From Hirsutella rhossiliensis (taxonomy: Eukaryota; Ascomycota; Sordariomycetes; Hypocreales; Ophiocordycipitaceae), in assembly GCF_020360975.1 (NCBI RefSeq), contig NW_025408675.1:2976001-3040000 (forward strand): a stretch of 64,000 nt of DNA, given 5' to 3'. Positions 1-13,136 of the stretch are shown in pieces. The notes below the pieces were generated by a model. That model saw only the letters and a program-made list of their open reading frames with translations, searched no databases and was not told the DNA's origin. A program made the position numbers and the translations under genes. How positions within the stretch are numbered: the first letter of the stretch is position 1; every line of letters begins with the position of its first letter.

Positions 1-614
1 ATTAAGGCAATTAAGAATCCATGCTATAAGAATAACTTCTAGAATTTCTATATTATAGGATTTTAAATCCTCGTAGATTTCCTTTACCTTATAAAGGTAT
101 TTCTCTAAATTAAAGTCTAAGGGACTAGAATTAAAGAGCTGCTTAATAAGCAGATAATTCGACGAAAAGTTCGACGGATTATATAGCTTTTTAAGTCATC
201 CCACGCTTCTTTAGTATTTTTTAGATGCCGAATTTATATTAAGGGACTATCTTCGACTTAAAGGAATATTATAGATAAAGCCTCCGTAGTCTATATATAA
301 TTTACTTGCTCTAGAGCAGTAATAAGCTTTTCTTTTATAAGGATACCTTCTATCCTTATAGTCTATAAGGTATAATTTAAATTTCCCTTAAGTCTAGTAA
401 ATTCGTATTCTTTCTATCTACCTATTTTATATAAATTCGGTATTATTTCGTTCGTAGAGATCGAGAAGTCTAGTCGGGAGTTTAAGAGCGTAGGAAGGTA
501 AAAGAAGTTAGGGGGAATTTCGAAAGGAATTTTAATTAAATATTTCGACGAGGAATTTTAAAGGTATAAGTAGTTAATTTCCTAGCTTAAAAGGAGTAAG
601 CCGGGCTTATAACC
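1..614. other. Unidentified degenerate sequence
   Basis: RIP-mutated sequence left of the LTR-like repeat at 615. I found no frame with recognisable retroelement motifs. It may be the interior of an element cut by the window edge, but nothing proves this. Confidence 0.4.
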
Positions 615-1182
615 TCTTAAGGTATATAAGCAAAAGCGGAATTTTAGAAAATCAAGGAATTACGTAAGACTACGTAATAGAGGGGAAGAAGGAGTATAAG
701 GTAGGATTTTCAATAGAATTTATTAGTAGTATATTAGTATATAGAAGAGGTGTTAAAGTTAATAATTCTTAATCTATTTACTAGCGGACATGCTGTCTTA
801 TATAGACAATTATAGCTAAACGGAAGAACCTTTTAGGACTAGATTTAGACTGCTATATAGCCCTAAGACTAGGGAATTCCGTAATACCTCGAGTAAGTCT
901 AAAAGTGTCTTAGTTCTACTAATATTTATGTTTAAAGGAGGTTAGTCGTGCCGGTGTTCTTAAGAGGTCTTAGCTAGTATTCTAAGCTAGCTCTATTCCT
1001 TCGATTCACGATTATACGATAACCGGCAACCTATTTAATATATAATAACATATAAAATAATAAGCGATTCTTACTTTATAGGATAAGATTTTATCTATAA
1101 TTAATATACTACTTATTAGCTTATATAATCGGGAGAGTATATTATAGCTGCTTTATTTATAATAGGAACACCGTTCCTTATA
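615..1182 (+). repeat. 568-bp LTR-like repeat, RIP-mutated copy
   Basis: This segment is repeated in inverse orientation at 26623-27190, and both copies are 568 bp by the boundaries I chose. It begins TCTTAAGGTATATAAG and ends GGAACACCGTTCCTTATA. Compared with the other copy it carries many CA to TA and TG to TA changes, for example TGGTTCCACTAA has become TAGTTCTACTAA. The length and the 5-bp flanking duplication of the second copy suggest a solo LTR. No duplication is visible around this copy, and homology to chromovirus C starts immediately to its right. Confidence 0.65.
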
Positions 1183-2405
1183 ATAGTATAATTAACGTTA
1201 ACCTCTTTTATCGCGCCGCTATAGACCCCTTACTAAGCTAAGAGATAGCGGATCCTTAACTAGCCGCTATCCTCGTTAAAAGGGAGAAGGGGTTCTTAGT
1301 AAAGGAGTTATAAGTAGCCTATTAAACGAATATAGGCTATAATAAGAAGCGCGAAGTCCTTATTAAGTAGCGCGGCTACTAAGACCTAATATAATAGCTA
1401 GCTTTTAAGTTTAAGGGCGTAGTAGCTCTAGATAAGTTTAAGGCCCTTTATAAGCTAGTAAAAGAGAATAATAGCCTAGTAAAAAAAGCTACCCCCTTAG
1501 CGGTAAAGTAGCTAGTACCTTAAGATATAAAAGAGACTATACCTTACCGTTAAGGAAGCGGTAAGGTACTAAGCCTATAGTAGTCGCTATACTAATATAA
1601 GCTATAAATATATATTATAGATACTATAACTATAGATAATAAGTAAGGTATACTTAGGTTAGCGGTAGTATAAATAAATTATATTAGCCTTTATAAGCGC
1701 GCTTAAGAGCGTATAGACTAGGCCTAGTAGGCCTTCTTTTTTAGTAGGGTCTTAACTACTAAATAGTTATCCTTATCCTTCTCCTTATCGTCCTCCTTAT
1801 CCTCCTCCTTAATATAAGGCGCGGCCTTAGCCTTAAGGGCGCGGATCTAATCCTTTAAGCTACCTAGCTAAGCGGCGATAGCGGCGGGGTTAAGGATAGC
1901 GGCGGCGGCGGCGGCGGTACTAGTAATAGTAGAGGCGGCGGCGGTAAAGGTAGCGGGGGCGGCTAGGGCGGTAGCGACGGTGCCCTTAAGAGAGAGAGAG
2001 TTAGCGCCGTAGAGAGTATAGGAAAAGGAGCTTATATACTTAGGCATAAGGGCGGCGCGCTTAAGGAACTATAAGTTATAGTAAGAGGCGGCGGTAGCGG
2101 TTAAAGCGCGCTTAGCTTTATTTTAGTCCTTACCTAGCTCTATAACGCTTTAAGCCGCGGTAATATAAGTAAAGATAGGCGGCGTAACCTTATAAGCGCG
2201 GCTAGCCTAAGCGTATAAGAAGTAGCTACCCTAAGAGTAGCTAGCTTAGTTAGCGTAAGGGAGGGACTATAAAGTATACTATATATAAGAGGAATTATAG
2301 GTAGTGCCTTAGGCTATAGCGCGCTTATACTAATATAAGGAGTTAGTAATACTTATAAGAATAAGGCTAGAAGGGCTTATAAAAGAAGTTAGTAAAGACT
2401 TATAC

Positions 2406-2440
<35 letters not shown>
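1183..2440 (+). mobile_element. Chromovirus fragment C (3' part)
   Basis: This is the 3' portion of a Ty3/gypsy element related to copies A, B and D. From 1195 it matches the end of pol in copy A (shared TTAACGTTAACCTCTTTTA). Around 1341-1480 a degenerate chromodomain can be read: REVLIK, a stop where W is expected, RGY, then LDKFKALYKLV. Downstream lies the antisense Ala-rich gene and a (TTA)n tract. The region is repeated inverted at about 13,090-14,350 (copy D). The 5' side is cut by the LTR-like repeat and the 3' side stops at the (TTA)n tract, where a different sequence begins. It is a dead fragment. Confidence 0.75.

Positions 2441-2442
<2 letters not shown>
1724..2442 (-). pseudogene. 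Antisense Ala/Asn-rich gene of chromovirus C
   Basis: On the minus strand, opposite to the element's pol, a largely open frame runs from a poly-Asn tract (AAT codons, 2403-2440) through Ala/Thr-rich sequence to a KEEDKEDDKEKDKDN-like charged segment and a C-terminal KKKAY, with a stop at 1724-1726. The same protein is read in copy D on the plus strand and a related one in copies A and B. A few TAG codons interrupt it where Gln would fit (RIP). The function is unknown. Ala codons (GCC, GCG) contain no CpA when followed by G or C, so such frames survive RIP better than average; openness alone is therefore weak evidence, but conservation across four copies is stronger. The 5' end is undetermined. 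Confidence 0.55.
2405..2440 (+). repeat. (TTA)n microsatellite
   Basis: About twelve TTA units. The matching (TAA)n in copy D (13090-13135) lies at the same place of the same element family, where it encodes poly-Asn on the antisense strand. In copy C it directly joins the SINE-tail-like sequence at 2441. Confidence 0.85.
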
Positions 2443-2540
2443 GATTACGCTAGGGACCTAGCTAGAGGTATCTAGAACTTTAATATTAAATAGGAGGGAA
2501 AAACTAAAGTGCCTAGGGGAAAACCCTCCCCTCTTTTAGT
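2441..2540 (-). repeat. SINE-tail-like repeat
   Basis: About 100 bp beginning AAGATTACGCTAGG and containing TATCTAGAAC, AGGAGGGAAAAACTA and GGGGAAAACCCTCCCCTC. The same sequence follows the (ATT)n tract of the SINE-like insertion at 44306-45078 and diverges after the CCTCCCCTC run. In both places it is the 3' end of a minus-strand non-LTR-type insertion with a (TAA)n tail. Beyond this 100 bp the two copies differ, so they may be two families sharing a tail. Confidence 0.6.
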
Positions 2541-5050
2541 ACGGGTCCGCCTCGAACGAGGTTATAGTAGTAGTATATAAGAAATTTACGCTAGCTACCG
2601 CGGGCTCCTCCCGCGAAATCGCGTCTTAGCGCGGGCCCTCTCGGGCTATAGCCGCTACTATCCTAAGCAGCCGCGGCCCGGGCTCGCTAGCCTAGGCCTA
2701 GGGTTATAGGTAGTAGTCTCTCTCCGGGGGCCTAACTCGCGGGCGCCTCTATTTACCCTAGCTCCCGCGTCGTAGCCGCGTAGCCGCGGTTATATCGGCT
2801 TATCGGTCTATTAGTTAGTAGGGTAGGTAATATCCGGTTACTAGGCCGGGCGCTAGTATAGGTTGCTCCTAGGTAGGGCCGGCTAATCGAAATTTAGTTA
2901 GCCGGCTCCGCTAATCGTAAATCGGTTCCTATCTAGCTACGCGACTTCCCGATCGGGGGCGCGGCGGCTTATATTTACCCTCTATCTTATAGTTACTAAT
3001 TACGCGCGCCCGGCTCGCGCCTATATATACCTGCCCTCCCCCCCCGGTTCTATACGTGCCTCCTCCTATCCCTTTATTATCTATCTCTTTCGTAGGCCTA
3101 ACTACTACCTCGCCCGCCTCGTTTCTATAACTCTAGGTCTCCTTAATACTATATCTAGTTTACTCGTCGTCGCGTCGTAATATTTAACTAGGAAGCCGAC
3201 TTAGGTAGTAGCGGCTCGCTTTCTCTAAAACCCCCTCCTTATAAGAAAGTCGCTATAGTAGCGGGATCGGAGCGCTCTATCCTATATTTTACGTATATCG
3301 GGCGTCTTACTAATACGCTTACCTATAAGTCCTTCGCTAGCTATTAAAACTAGTCTTATATATATTAATCCTAGCTTTATCCTAGGTCGGTCCTACCTTT
3401 AGTATTTTTACTAACTTTAATAGCCGTAAAGGCTAAAGCGTATATCGCTTACGCTAACTCTAACTAGTCTTATTACCGAGTAAGTAACCCCTTCCCGCTA
3501 TAGTACTATCTAAGTTTAGTGCTAATCCGAGTTCTAGATTACCTTTAAAGGCAAGGAGGCCGCTAGTACCCTCTACTAAGTATAGTCTAAGGTCGATAGC
3601 CCTTCCCTTATTAAGGGTTTAGTATAGAAGCGCCTTTATCGTACTACTTTAGAAACTTATATTCGCGCTAGTTAGAAGGCCCCCGCCGCTAAGGGTAAGG
3701 GCGCGTTAGGCAAGTCCGCCCCTAGTCCGGCTATAGTCGCTAAGAATATAGAGACGCTCGCGTTAGCTTTTACCTATTTTATAGACAATACCCGCTATAT
3801 ATATAAGTCCTTAGAGAAGTATTTAAGTAAGTTTAGCGACGCTATTAAGACCTTAGCCTAGGTCGGGCCTAAGTCGCTCTTAGTCGCCTAGAAGACTCTT
3901 ATAGCGGTTAACGATCTCGCTAATTATTTCTATCCTATTACTAGCGATAGCCCTAACGCGGAGGATAGCGGCTTTAATCTTACTAGTCTTACTAGGCCTA
4001 TTCCGACCTTAATCCCTATCGATAAGGGGAAAGGTAAAGGTAAGGGTAAGGCGGTAGCCGCGTCTAAGGCCCTATCTAAGGCTAAGGCTAAGGTGTCTAT
4101 GCCCGCGGCCGTCGCGGAGCTAGCTCGGGAGCTAACCGCGTCTCCCTCCGACGCCGAGCTATAGCCCGGTAGTTCTCCTAGCGCCGAGCCCGCCCTAAAG
4201 CGTCCCTGTCTTACGTCGCCTACCGATCCTACTAACGCTCCTAACTTTATCTAGTAGCGTCTTTATAGCCGTCGCGGTTCGGTCCTAGCCGAGATTATTA
4301 CTAGTCTTAACCTCGATTAGATCTATAGTTATAGTATAGGCCGTAGCGAACGCCTCTATACCGCCGCCGGTATAGGTCCTGCCTTAGTATAGACCCCGGT
4401 CGTTACTCTATCTCGTAAGCTAGCCGTCTAGGCTAGCTCTAGTTTAGGTTTAGGGTTAGGTCCGTTCGGTTATTATTAGGGTTCTCGTAGCGGTAGTAGT
4501 CCCTATACTCCTCGTAAGCCTTAGGTTACTCCCTCCTATACTCTATATACTACCTTAGGGGGGTCTCGTTGTTCCCGCCGCGATAATAAGGTAGACGTTA
4601 CTACCGACGAGCTAGGCTAGGGTCGTAGTTTAGGGGGGGCTAGTTATCGGCTCCGTCTTAGTTTAGTTCTAAGTCGGGTCTTATTTAGTTACGGTCTTTT
4701 AATAGTAAGTCTTATTCTATAACTATTAAGGTCGGTTTAGTTAGGTTATATTAGTTCTATTTAGTCTATAGTTTAATCGGCGAGGTTTATACTTAGTCTA
4801 GGTCCGGTTTAGTCGAAGCTATAGTCCTACTATATTAGTTGCCTATAGATAAACTAGTTATCTTTATACCCTTAATAGGATTCTACGTCCTACCTCGCTA
4901 ACCTTAGAGGTTTAAGACACCGAAACTTAATATAATAGTATAGGCCGTCGCGACGAATAAGTATAAGGTAAGATTATAGAGTTACCTATAGTAGAGGTAT
5001 ATATAATACTTATACCTAGCAATCTTTATAACTCTTCCTCTTATAGCGAT
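2541..5050 (+). other. GC-richer coding-like segment, unidentified
   Basis: This stretch is markedly richer in G and C than its neighbours while still short of CA and TG. A plus-strand frame at 4021-4161 reads a Lys/Gly/Ala-rich run (GKGKGKGKAVAASKALSKAK) followed by VAELARELTASPSDAEL and a TAG at 4162 that would be CAG before RIP. Further coding-like sequence continues to about 4620 with TAG codons in Gln-like positions. It could be ORF1/gag of a non-LTR element or a captured gene. I do not recognise the family. The part before about 3,100 looks non-coding and could be a leader. Confidence 0.4.
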
Positions 5051-8000
5051 AGGAAGGATAATTATCCTCCTAGACTTATATTTTAGGTTACTATATTTAA
5101 TACTAGCTATTAAGTAAAGGCTAACGGTTCTATTAATAGCGGATAAGATAAATAAATTAAACTAGAGTTTAGCTTCCCTCTTTATAAGCCTATTTAAATT
5201 ACCTTAAGATTTTCTTAGTATTCTCCTCTAAGCTCGTTACGATATACTAAATAGCGTAAGCGGAGGAGCTATAATAAAATTACTAGGAGGAAGGATATAT
5301 AGCTCCGATCGCCTAAGTAAAGATAGTAAGCTCCTAGGTAAAGGTATAAGAGGTAGCGTACTTAGAAATTTTAGAGGAGTAAGCGACCGGCTATAGAAGA
5401 GTATTAAATTTAAGTATCTTTACTAGCCTTAGAATAAGGGTAGTCCTTTAATACCTCCTCTATAAAATATTAATTTTATAAGCTAGTATTAGTATCCTTA
5501 GTTATCTTTATATAAGACTTATTAAGGAACTACCTTATATTAGCGATTTATATAATATATATTAATAGTTTAATTTATTATAGCCTATAAATGCCCCTTA
5601 CTACCTTTATTTATAGTTACTATATATTTAAGGAATAAGGTTTAATAATAGTATTAGCTTAAGCTTTATATAACTTACCTTATTACTCTATAAATACTAT
5701 AGAGCTTCTAAGATATAGCTTATATATTAGATATTTAGTAAGTAAAGGCTATAGTATAAGGTAAATCGTCCTTACCGTTAATCTAAAGTATTTTACTTTA
5801 ACTAGCCGCTAACGTAAGGTATTTTACTAGTATAGGTCGATAGTAGTAATACCTATAATAAGGAGTAGCTATAACGTTACTAGTTAGTTAGTACCTATTA
5901 TAAAGCGGCCTATTAATATAAAGATCCGGTTAGTAGTAGTCTTTACTTTAATATTAAAGGCCGCGCTTTTAATCCTTCTTATAGTAATTCTTTTAAGATA
6001 GATAGTATATACTAAACTATAATACTATATATATACTATTACTATTTAAGCTTCGATAGCCTTATCGTTTTTATTAGTCTTATATCCTAGTATATAGTTT
6101 AGCTTTTCTAAACTAAGGTATATAAGAGGTAGGTATAACTTAATACTAATTTATAATCTTATACTTAAGGTCCCTATATATAATTGCCTTTCGCTAGTTA
6201 TTAAGTCTAAAGTAAACTAACGTCGTAAAAAGACTAATATTTATAAGGATAGATATAACCTTAGACTATAAGCTATAAAGTTAGGCTATAATATAATCTA
6301 TTAATTTAGAAGCTATAGTAAAGCTTAGGACGCTTAGGTTATATTCTTGTCTAGTAGCTTACTTCTCTTAGTAGTCGCTACTAATAAGTAGTCGATTACC
6401 CCTTATATAAGAAGCTATAACGTTAAGATAGGATATTATTAAAACTAAGAACCGCCTTAATAGAACTAAATTACCTTAACTAAGTCTATATATATTATAG
6501 CTTCTTAGAGAGGAGGTATAGGAATAAAATATTAACTATAAGTTAAGACCGGCCTAAAAAGGTATATAGTTTACGACGAATTATTAGTAGATATTATAGC
6601 GAATATATATAGTAGTAAATTTATAGCTAGTAGCTCTAAGTTAGCTCCTTAAGTTAAAGAAAGAACTTAGAGTTATAAAACTATATTACTATAGTATTTT
6701 ATTACTATAAAGTAGTAAATACTCCTATCCCCCTTACTTATAAAAGTAAAGAAATATATAGTACTAAGCGCTTATATTATAACCTATAGTAAACTAAAAT
6801 TATAGAAAATACTAAGTAGCTTTTAAAAGGGAGTATAGTTAAAAGGTATATTAAAGACGATTAAGTAAAAGGATATAGTATTATAAAAATACTATTAATC
6901 AAGCCCGTTATATAATACTACTATAGCTAAATAGCGACTTAATAACTTTACTAGGTCCTTTAGACTCTTAGATATTCGCTGCTAATATAGATTTCCTTAG
7001 TATAACTCTCTTAAATAGCTACTTATTTAGTAGGAGGACCCCCTTAATATTATACTCTTTAATAAAAGCTAGACTAAAGGTTTTAGCGGTAAGTAATATA
7101 ATAGGTGCTTAAGACTCTTTAAAGGTATAGAGGCCTTTTCTAGGCCTAGCGGCCTTAACGTAAAAACTATATTAAATATAGTAGTAATCCTAATAGAACC
7201 TTATATAAATATTATACTAAGGTTTACTTACGTCGTACTTTATATACTTTTAGCGACTAGATTAGCACGATATAAATAGCTTCTTTATCTATAATACTTA
7301 AGGCGGTACCTTAGTTAAGGAAGTATTAAAATAAAAATTAACCGGTATAAATACTCTATCTTTATAAGCTATTTTATATAAAGACTAGCGATTACTTTTA
7401 CTTATAGTTAGAAATACTATTATTATTATATAGAGCGTATACTTACCTACCGACCTTTATAAGCCGCTTTAGTAGGACTTAACGCTATGTTATACTTAGA
7501 GGGAGAACGCCTTTATATAGAAGAGGATTTTAGTAAAAGTAAAAGCTAGATAAAACGATAGGCTTAGAGAATATAATAATATCTATACTAAGTCTTAAGT
7601 AAGGGAAGTATCTAAGAAAAGAGCTATTAAAGATTACTAAGGTAGCTCTAGGCCTTTTATACCCTAACTATACGCTAAAAAGGGTACCTCTTATATAGCC
7701 TTATCGAGACTTAGATAAGAGACGGTTAGTTTATAACTTATATAATTATATTTATTCTATATTAGCGATATATAGATACTATTACCGCGTAGTATTCTTT
7801 AACTATTTAAACTAAGCTACTATTTAATTTATAGCTTTATATATCTTTAATTTATAGATAAGTATTTTACTTTATTAACGCTAGTTTATTATTAACGTAA
7901 TTGCGTTTTACTTTAAGAGAGAAGAAATCTCTATTAAGCTAGTTCTTATTAAAGTCGCCGACCGCTAAGAAGGACTAAATAACCTTATAAGGTTTAATAA

Positions 8001-8581
8001 TTATATCTACTTTTATTAAATATACCTATATATAACCTAGCTATTTACTCCTTTCTTAATTCTAGATAACGATAAGACTATTTATCCTTTCTTAAGAGTA
8101 TAGTTACGCTAATAGTATTAATTATAAGAAGATATCTATTTTAAGTTATATAAAGATTTACTATAGCTCTTATATAACTTAGATCGGAGCTAGACTAAGC
8201 TTTTAATCTTAGCTTTATATAATCTAATAAGGTTTTATCGACTAGCTATAATAGTTAGTAATATCCTATTTATATAGAAACCTAGATAACCTTTATAACT
8301 TTTAGATTACTAGGATTACTTATATCTACTAGCCGGAAAGTAATACGTATTACTTAATTAACTATATTAAGTTTATTTATTAAGTAGCTTTAAGTAAGAA
8401 AAATATAGAAGTCTTTAAGATAGTTCTTAGTAATAGGCCTATCGAGGATTATATTATAAGCGCGTTTAGGGTATTTCGTTATCTATCTTATAGTAATAAT
8501 AAGCTAAATTAGCTTAGCTTAGTATACTTATACTAAGCCCTACTTATTTTTACGTTTATTCCTTACTAGCTTTATAAGCTA
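5051..8581. other. Unidentified RIP-degenerate sequence
   Basis: Strongly AT-biased sequence with stops in all frames. I found no retroelement motif I could defend. It is probably one or more decayed transposons. Confidence 0.4.
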
Positions 8582-8586
8582 ATACT

Positions 8587-10625
8587 AGGGCTTTAAGTAT
8601 AATAAAACTATATATAATAGGTATATAGCTTAGTATAGTAGCTTTATAAAGGAACCCTCTAAGCGTAATATAAAATAATAATAATAATAAGCTAGTACTA
8701 GATACTATAGTAGCTAGTATACCGTAATACTTAGATTTTTAACTCTTTTAACTAGAATCGCTTTAATTATTACGTTCTACGCTTAAAATTATAAATTTCC
8801 GCTCGTTATAGCCTTCTAGATACTCTTTATTAATATTCTTTTTTTACTATATCTTTAAACTACCGCCTACGTATACTACGTGCCTTTATCTCTATAGCCT
8901 TAACTACCTTTCTAGCTTTAGCGACCTAGTCTTCTTCCCTTTTCTATACTATTTCTTATCTTTAAGCGACTATTAAGACTCCCCCTAATTATAATTACGT
9001 ATTCTTTATACTTTTTTATTATTATTAAATACGTTCGGCTAATTTTATCTTTCCTAGACCCCTTTTAGTCTATATTAATTAGGTAGCTAAGGATAAGGAT
9101 CCCTAAATAAAGCAACCTAAATCGCGAGAAAACTTAGGATCGAGATCTTTATCCTCTTATAATACGGTTTCTAGCTAATCTACTACTTTATTTATTTACC
9201 TAAGAGTTAATAGCGTCTTAAATAATAAAGAAAATAGTTATATATAAGGGGGAGGAGCGGGCGTTCTTTATATTTAACGAGCTTATAATATCTCTAGTAC
9301 TACTTATAGATTAAAAAGCTATATTCCTATTTTCTAGAACGTATATTAAATTATACTTAATTTAAAGGCTTATAAGCGTACTTATTAAATATAAGAAAGA
9401 AACTTAAGCTTTATAATATTAATAAGGCTATCTCGAACTATTACGTTTAGTACTTTAGTATAATAATACTTTAGTAGCTAAAAAACTACTATATTAAGGG
9501 GCTAGAGTATATATATAAGGTTAGGAGGTATACTAAAAGGAATAATATTATATTAATTATAATACTAAATAAACTACCTTATATAGTAAGAGCTATAGCT
9601 AACGAGAATTAATAGGTACTTTAAGCTTCTTAAGGTCTTTATTAAATATTTATTAAAATAATAAAGCTATTCTAAGCTAATTTCGCCGTTTAACTAACCG
9701 CTTAATATAGGTTAAATAGCTATACTAAGGTCTAGTCTTAGTATTTAATACTATAAAGTTATATATATCTATTTAAATAGAATTAAGAAAGGTAAAATAG
9801 ACTCTTTACTTACTAAGATTACCTTAATATTAGTAGTAGATTCTCTATTCTTAGGGATACTAAAATAATAAGCTCGCTTTTTTTTTTAGTAATAATTAGC
9901 TAATCCTTACTAACTTTAATATAAAATCCTATCTTATCTATATTTTAGATATCCTTAGGTAGTATACCCTTTTCTTAAATAACTTACTAAAGATTTTAGA
10001 AATAATAAGTAACTCTTATAAGGTCCTTTAATACCTAACGCTTTAAGTAGAGCTTTTTTAAAGCTTCTTAAAGTAACTATAATACTTTAAAAAGTAAGAG
10101 GTTTACCTACTACTAATAACTAAATTAGCTTAACCGGATCGCTTATATAGAATATTATTTACTATATCGGTAATAAACTTAGGATATATTATAAGGTTAA
10201 CCTTATTAAGGCGATCGATATAGCGATATAATACTACCTTTTTTAAGCTTAATAACTTTATATTTATAGCTAGTTAGCTTACCTTAAGAGGACGGCCTTT
10301 AAGGCGGTAACGTAATTAATTATATAAAATACTAAATTATTAGGCTATATAAGTAACTTTTATATTAAGGATATTACCGATATATTATATTACTTCTAGA
10401 ATACGCGCTTTTATATTACTTAATATAAAATAAAGTAACGTAAGTAGAATAAAGTAGATTAAAGGCAAACGGTAAAAAATCCAGCTATTATAGTATACTA
10501 GCTACTATAGTATCTAGTACTAGCTTATTATTATTATTTTATATTATGCCCGGAGGGTTCCCTTATAAAGCTACTATACTAAGCTATATACTTACTATAT
10601 ATAGTTCTATTATACTTAAAGCCCT
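8587..10625. mobile_element. Element with ~135-bp terminal inverted repeats
   Basis: The segment 8587-8722 is the inverse of 10493-10625. Both start AGGGCTTTAAGTATAATA from their outer ends and share CTATACTAAGC-type sequence, an (AAT)n tract and GGAACCCTC or GAGGGTTCC. The sequence immediately outside is ATACT on both sides (8582-8586 and 10626-10630), a possible 5-bp target duplication. The 1.8-kb interior is RIP-degenerate and gave no recognisable protein. Long inverted ends suggest a DNA transposon, but 5-bp duplications are commoner for LTR elements, so the class is open. Confidence 0.5.
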
Positions 10626-10630
10626 ATACT

Positions 10631-12660
10631 TCTTTTTATTTATTTCTAGCCTCGTTTGCTATAATATAATAGGCCTACTTAAAGGTTAGTTTCTTTAAGT
10701 ATTTAGCATTCTACCTTTAGCGACTAAAGCGCGGTCTACTAAGTTAAAGGCTATTATATTAGTATAATTATCCCTTAATTAATATATAGTCCCTCGTCGG
10801 TCTATACTAAAGCGTTTTATTACTAATATAAACTATATTATTACTTATATAGCGCTTATATCGGGCTATTACTTATCGTTATTTAACTCTACCTTACTTC
10901 CTAAGAAGAAAGATAGGTTTCTTATCTTTCCGCGAGTATATTAAAGTATAATTTCTTATTATACTATCTATCTTTTATATTAAAAAAGGAAATATTCTAC
11001 TATTTCCGCTAACTATCTATAGGTATATATATCTAATTCCTTTACTTTAATTTTATAAAGGTAGCTATTTAGTTATAATTTACTAGTTCGAAGTTATACT
11101 AATACTTTAGATTCCTTTTTAGTTAGCTTATTATATATCTTATTAGTATACCTGCCTAGTAATACTTTATTAATACGCTTTAAGTACTTTCTAACCTTTT
11201 CTAGGATCTAATAAACGCGAATATATTTATTAAGTAGTAATTATAACGTCGTTACTCTTACCTAAAACGTTACTAGTTTAGCGATATATTTATCTTATAT
11301 TACTCTTTTTACTTATATTTTAGCTAGTAGCTTAAGGTTAAACTCCTTATATTTTATAGGTACTTAATAAAGTCTAACTTTATAGCTTCTTTTTATAAGA
11401 TACTTAATAGATCTATATATCGCCTATATTATATACTAACTAAACTACTATTATAGTCGCTTAATAACTTATAAGATAGAGCGGTTACTTATTATAATTA
11501 TAAGCTATTAGTTATAAAGACCTAGAGGTATATACCTTAGGGCTATAGTAATTGCCTTAAGTCTTACTATATAAGCATTCTACTTATTACTAAAGCTAAG
11601 GGTAACGGAGTAGCTAGCTAGTACCTCGTTTACGCTATTATAAGAAGTATCTTAAATAACGCCTCTTAACCTAACCTTACCTTTCCTTTATAAGCTAGAC
11701 GTCGCGATAGTAATATCCTCTTAGATATCCGACTTTAATACCTCCGCTTAGTTTACTATAAGAATATACCCTTATATTCCTATTTTACTATTATAAAGAA
11801 ATAATAAGTATAGGGAGGCTCTATAAAATAAGCTAGTAAAAGGAGGCTCTATAATATAGTATAAAGGAATACCCTTTAAAGATAAAAGACCTCTACTAGA
11901 TATCTATACCTTCCTTTAGGAAAAGTAGGTTAAGATAAGCCTATCCTAATAATTATAAATATATATAAAATATATAAGTTAATTACGAGTAGAACGGATA
12001 CCCTATTACCTATTCTAGCCTAGCGGTTCTAAAGATATCCGCGATATGAGAATAGGTAGGGCATAGAATATTCTAGTTAAATCTACTACTTATACTAGAA
12101 CCTATAGTCTTACGTTAACTATTACGTTATAATTAAACTACCTATTAAGTTAGGAAGATAAACTATAGATAGAGCTTTCTAAGTATTATAGAATATACTA
12201 GAAAGCTAACTAATTAGTCTACTAGTAAGCGAGTAATAGTTTATAAAAGATAAAGGATTTCCTTAGGAGTAGTAAAGAGAATAAGTAAGTTTATAAGTAT
12301 CGTTTATAACGCTATTCTTTTAATATATTATTTAGCCCCTTATATACTCGTTATAATTTCTAAACGAAATCCTACCCTATACTCCTTTAACCGATCTTTC
12401 CGCTTACGTTATTAATTACGCGATCCTATACTTATTACTTATACCTTTTTATATTTACCTTATAAGTTACCTATATTTATTTATCTTATAACGCTAGTAT
12501 AAACTTATAGATAACTTCTAAGCTATTATAAGGTAGGTAAAGGGTTATACTATAGGTAACTTCTATTATATTATAATAGTAAGCTATATAGGATCTAACT
12601 ATACGCTACGCTTACTACTGTTAAATATATATTTATATATATAGCTTACCTTACCCTATA
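10631..12660. other. Unidentified RIP-degenerate sequence
   Basis: Low-complexity TA-rich sequence between the inverted-repeat element and chromovirus fragment D. No motif is assignable. Confidence 0.4.
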
Positions 12661-12879
12661 ATACTATCGGCTAAGGTCTAAGCTAATGCCTAGACCTATA
12701 CTAAGGGTAAATAACCTATTAGCGCGCCCTTATTACTCTTTCCTCTTAACTATACTATTAATATTAGTATTAATAGTAATAGCTATAACTATAACTATAA
12801 GTCTCTTAGCGCCTAGCTATACGCTACCGCTTATATATAAGCTAACCTATATCTTTATTAGTTATTTAAATAATTTAAT

Positions 12880-13087
12880 ATATCCTCTTTTACCTTATTT
12901 TACTTTTTTACTAAGATCGATAACTTCGTTAATCGCGCCCTTACCTTACCCGCTACCCTACCTACTACCCCCGCCGCCTTAGTCGCGCTTACCGCCGCTC
13001 CGCGCTACCCGCTACCTAGCTTCTTAGCCGTTAACTTTACTACCTATACCGCCGCCGCCCTTACTATGCTCTCTACTACCGGCCGCT

Positions 13088-13136
<49 letters not shown>

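Noticed and set aside
12686..12982. 98-codon hydrophobic plus-strand frame
   Set aside because: It is out of frame with the antisense Ala/Asn-rich gene that covers its right part, its Leu/Ile/Tyr richness follows from TTA, ATA and TAT codons produced by RIP, and no homologous frame is seen in the sister copy.
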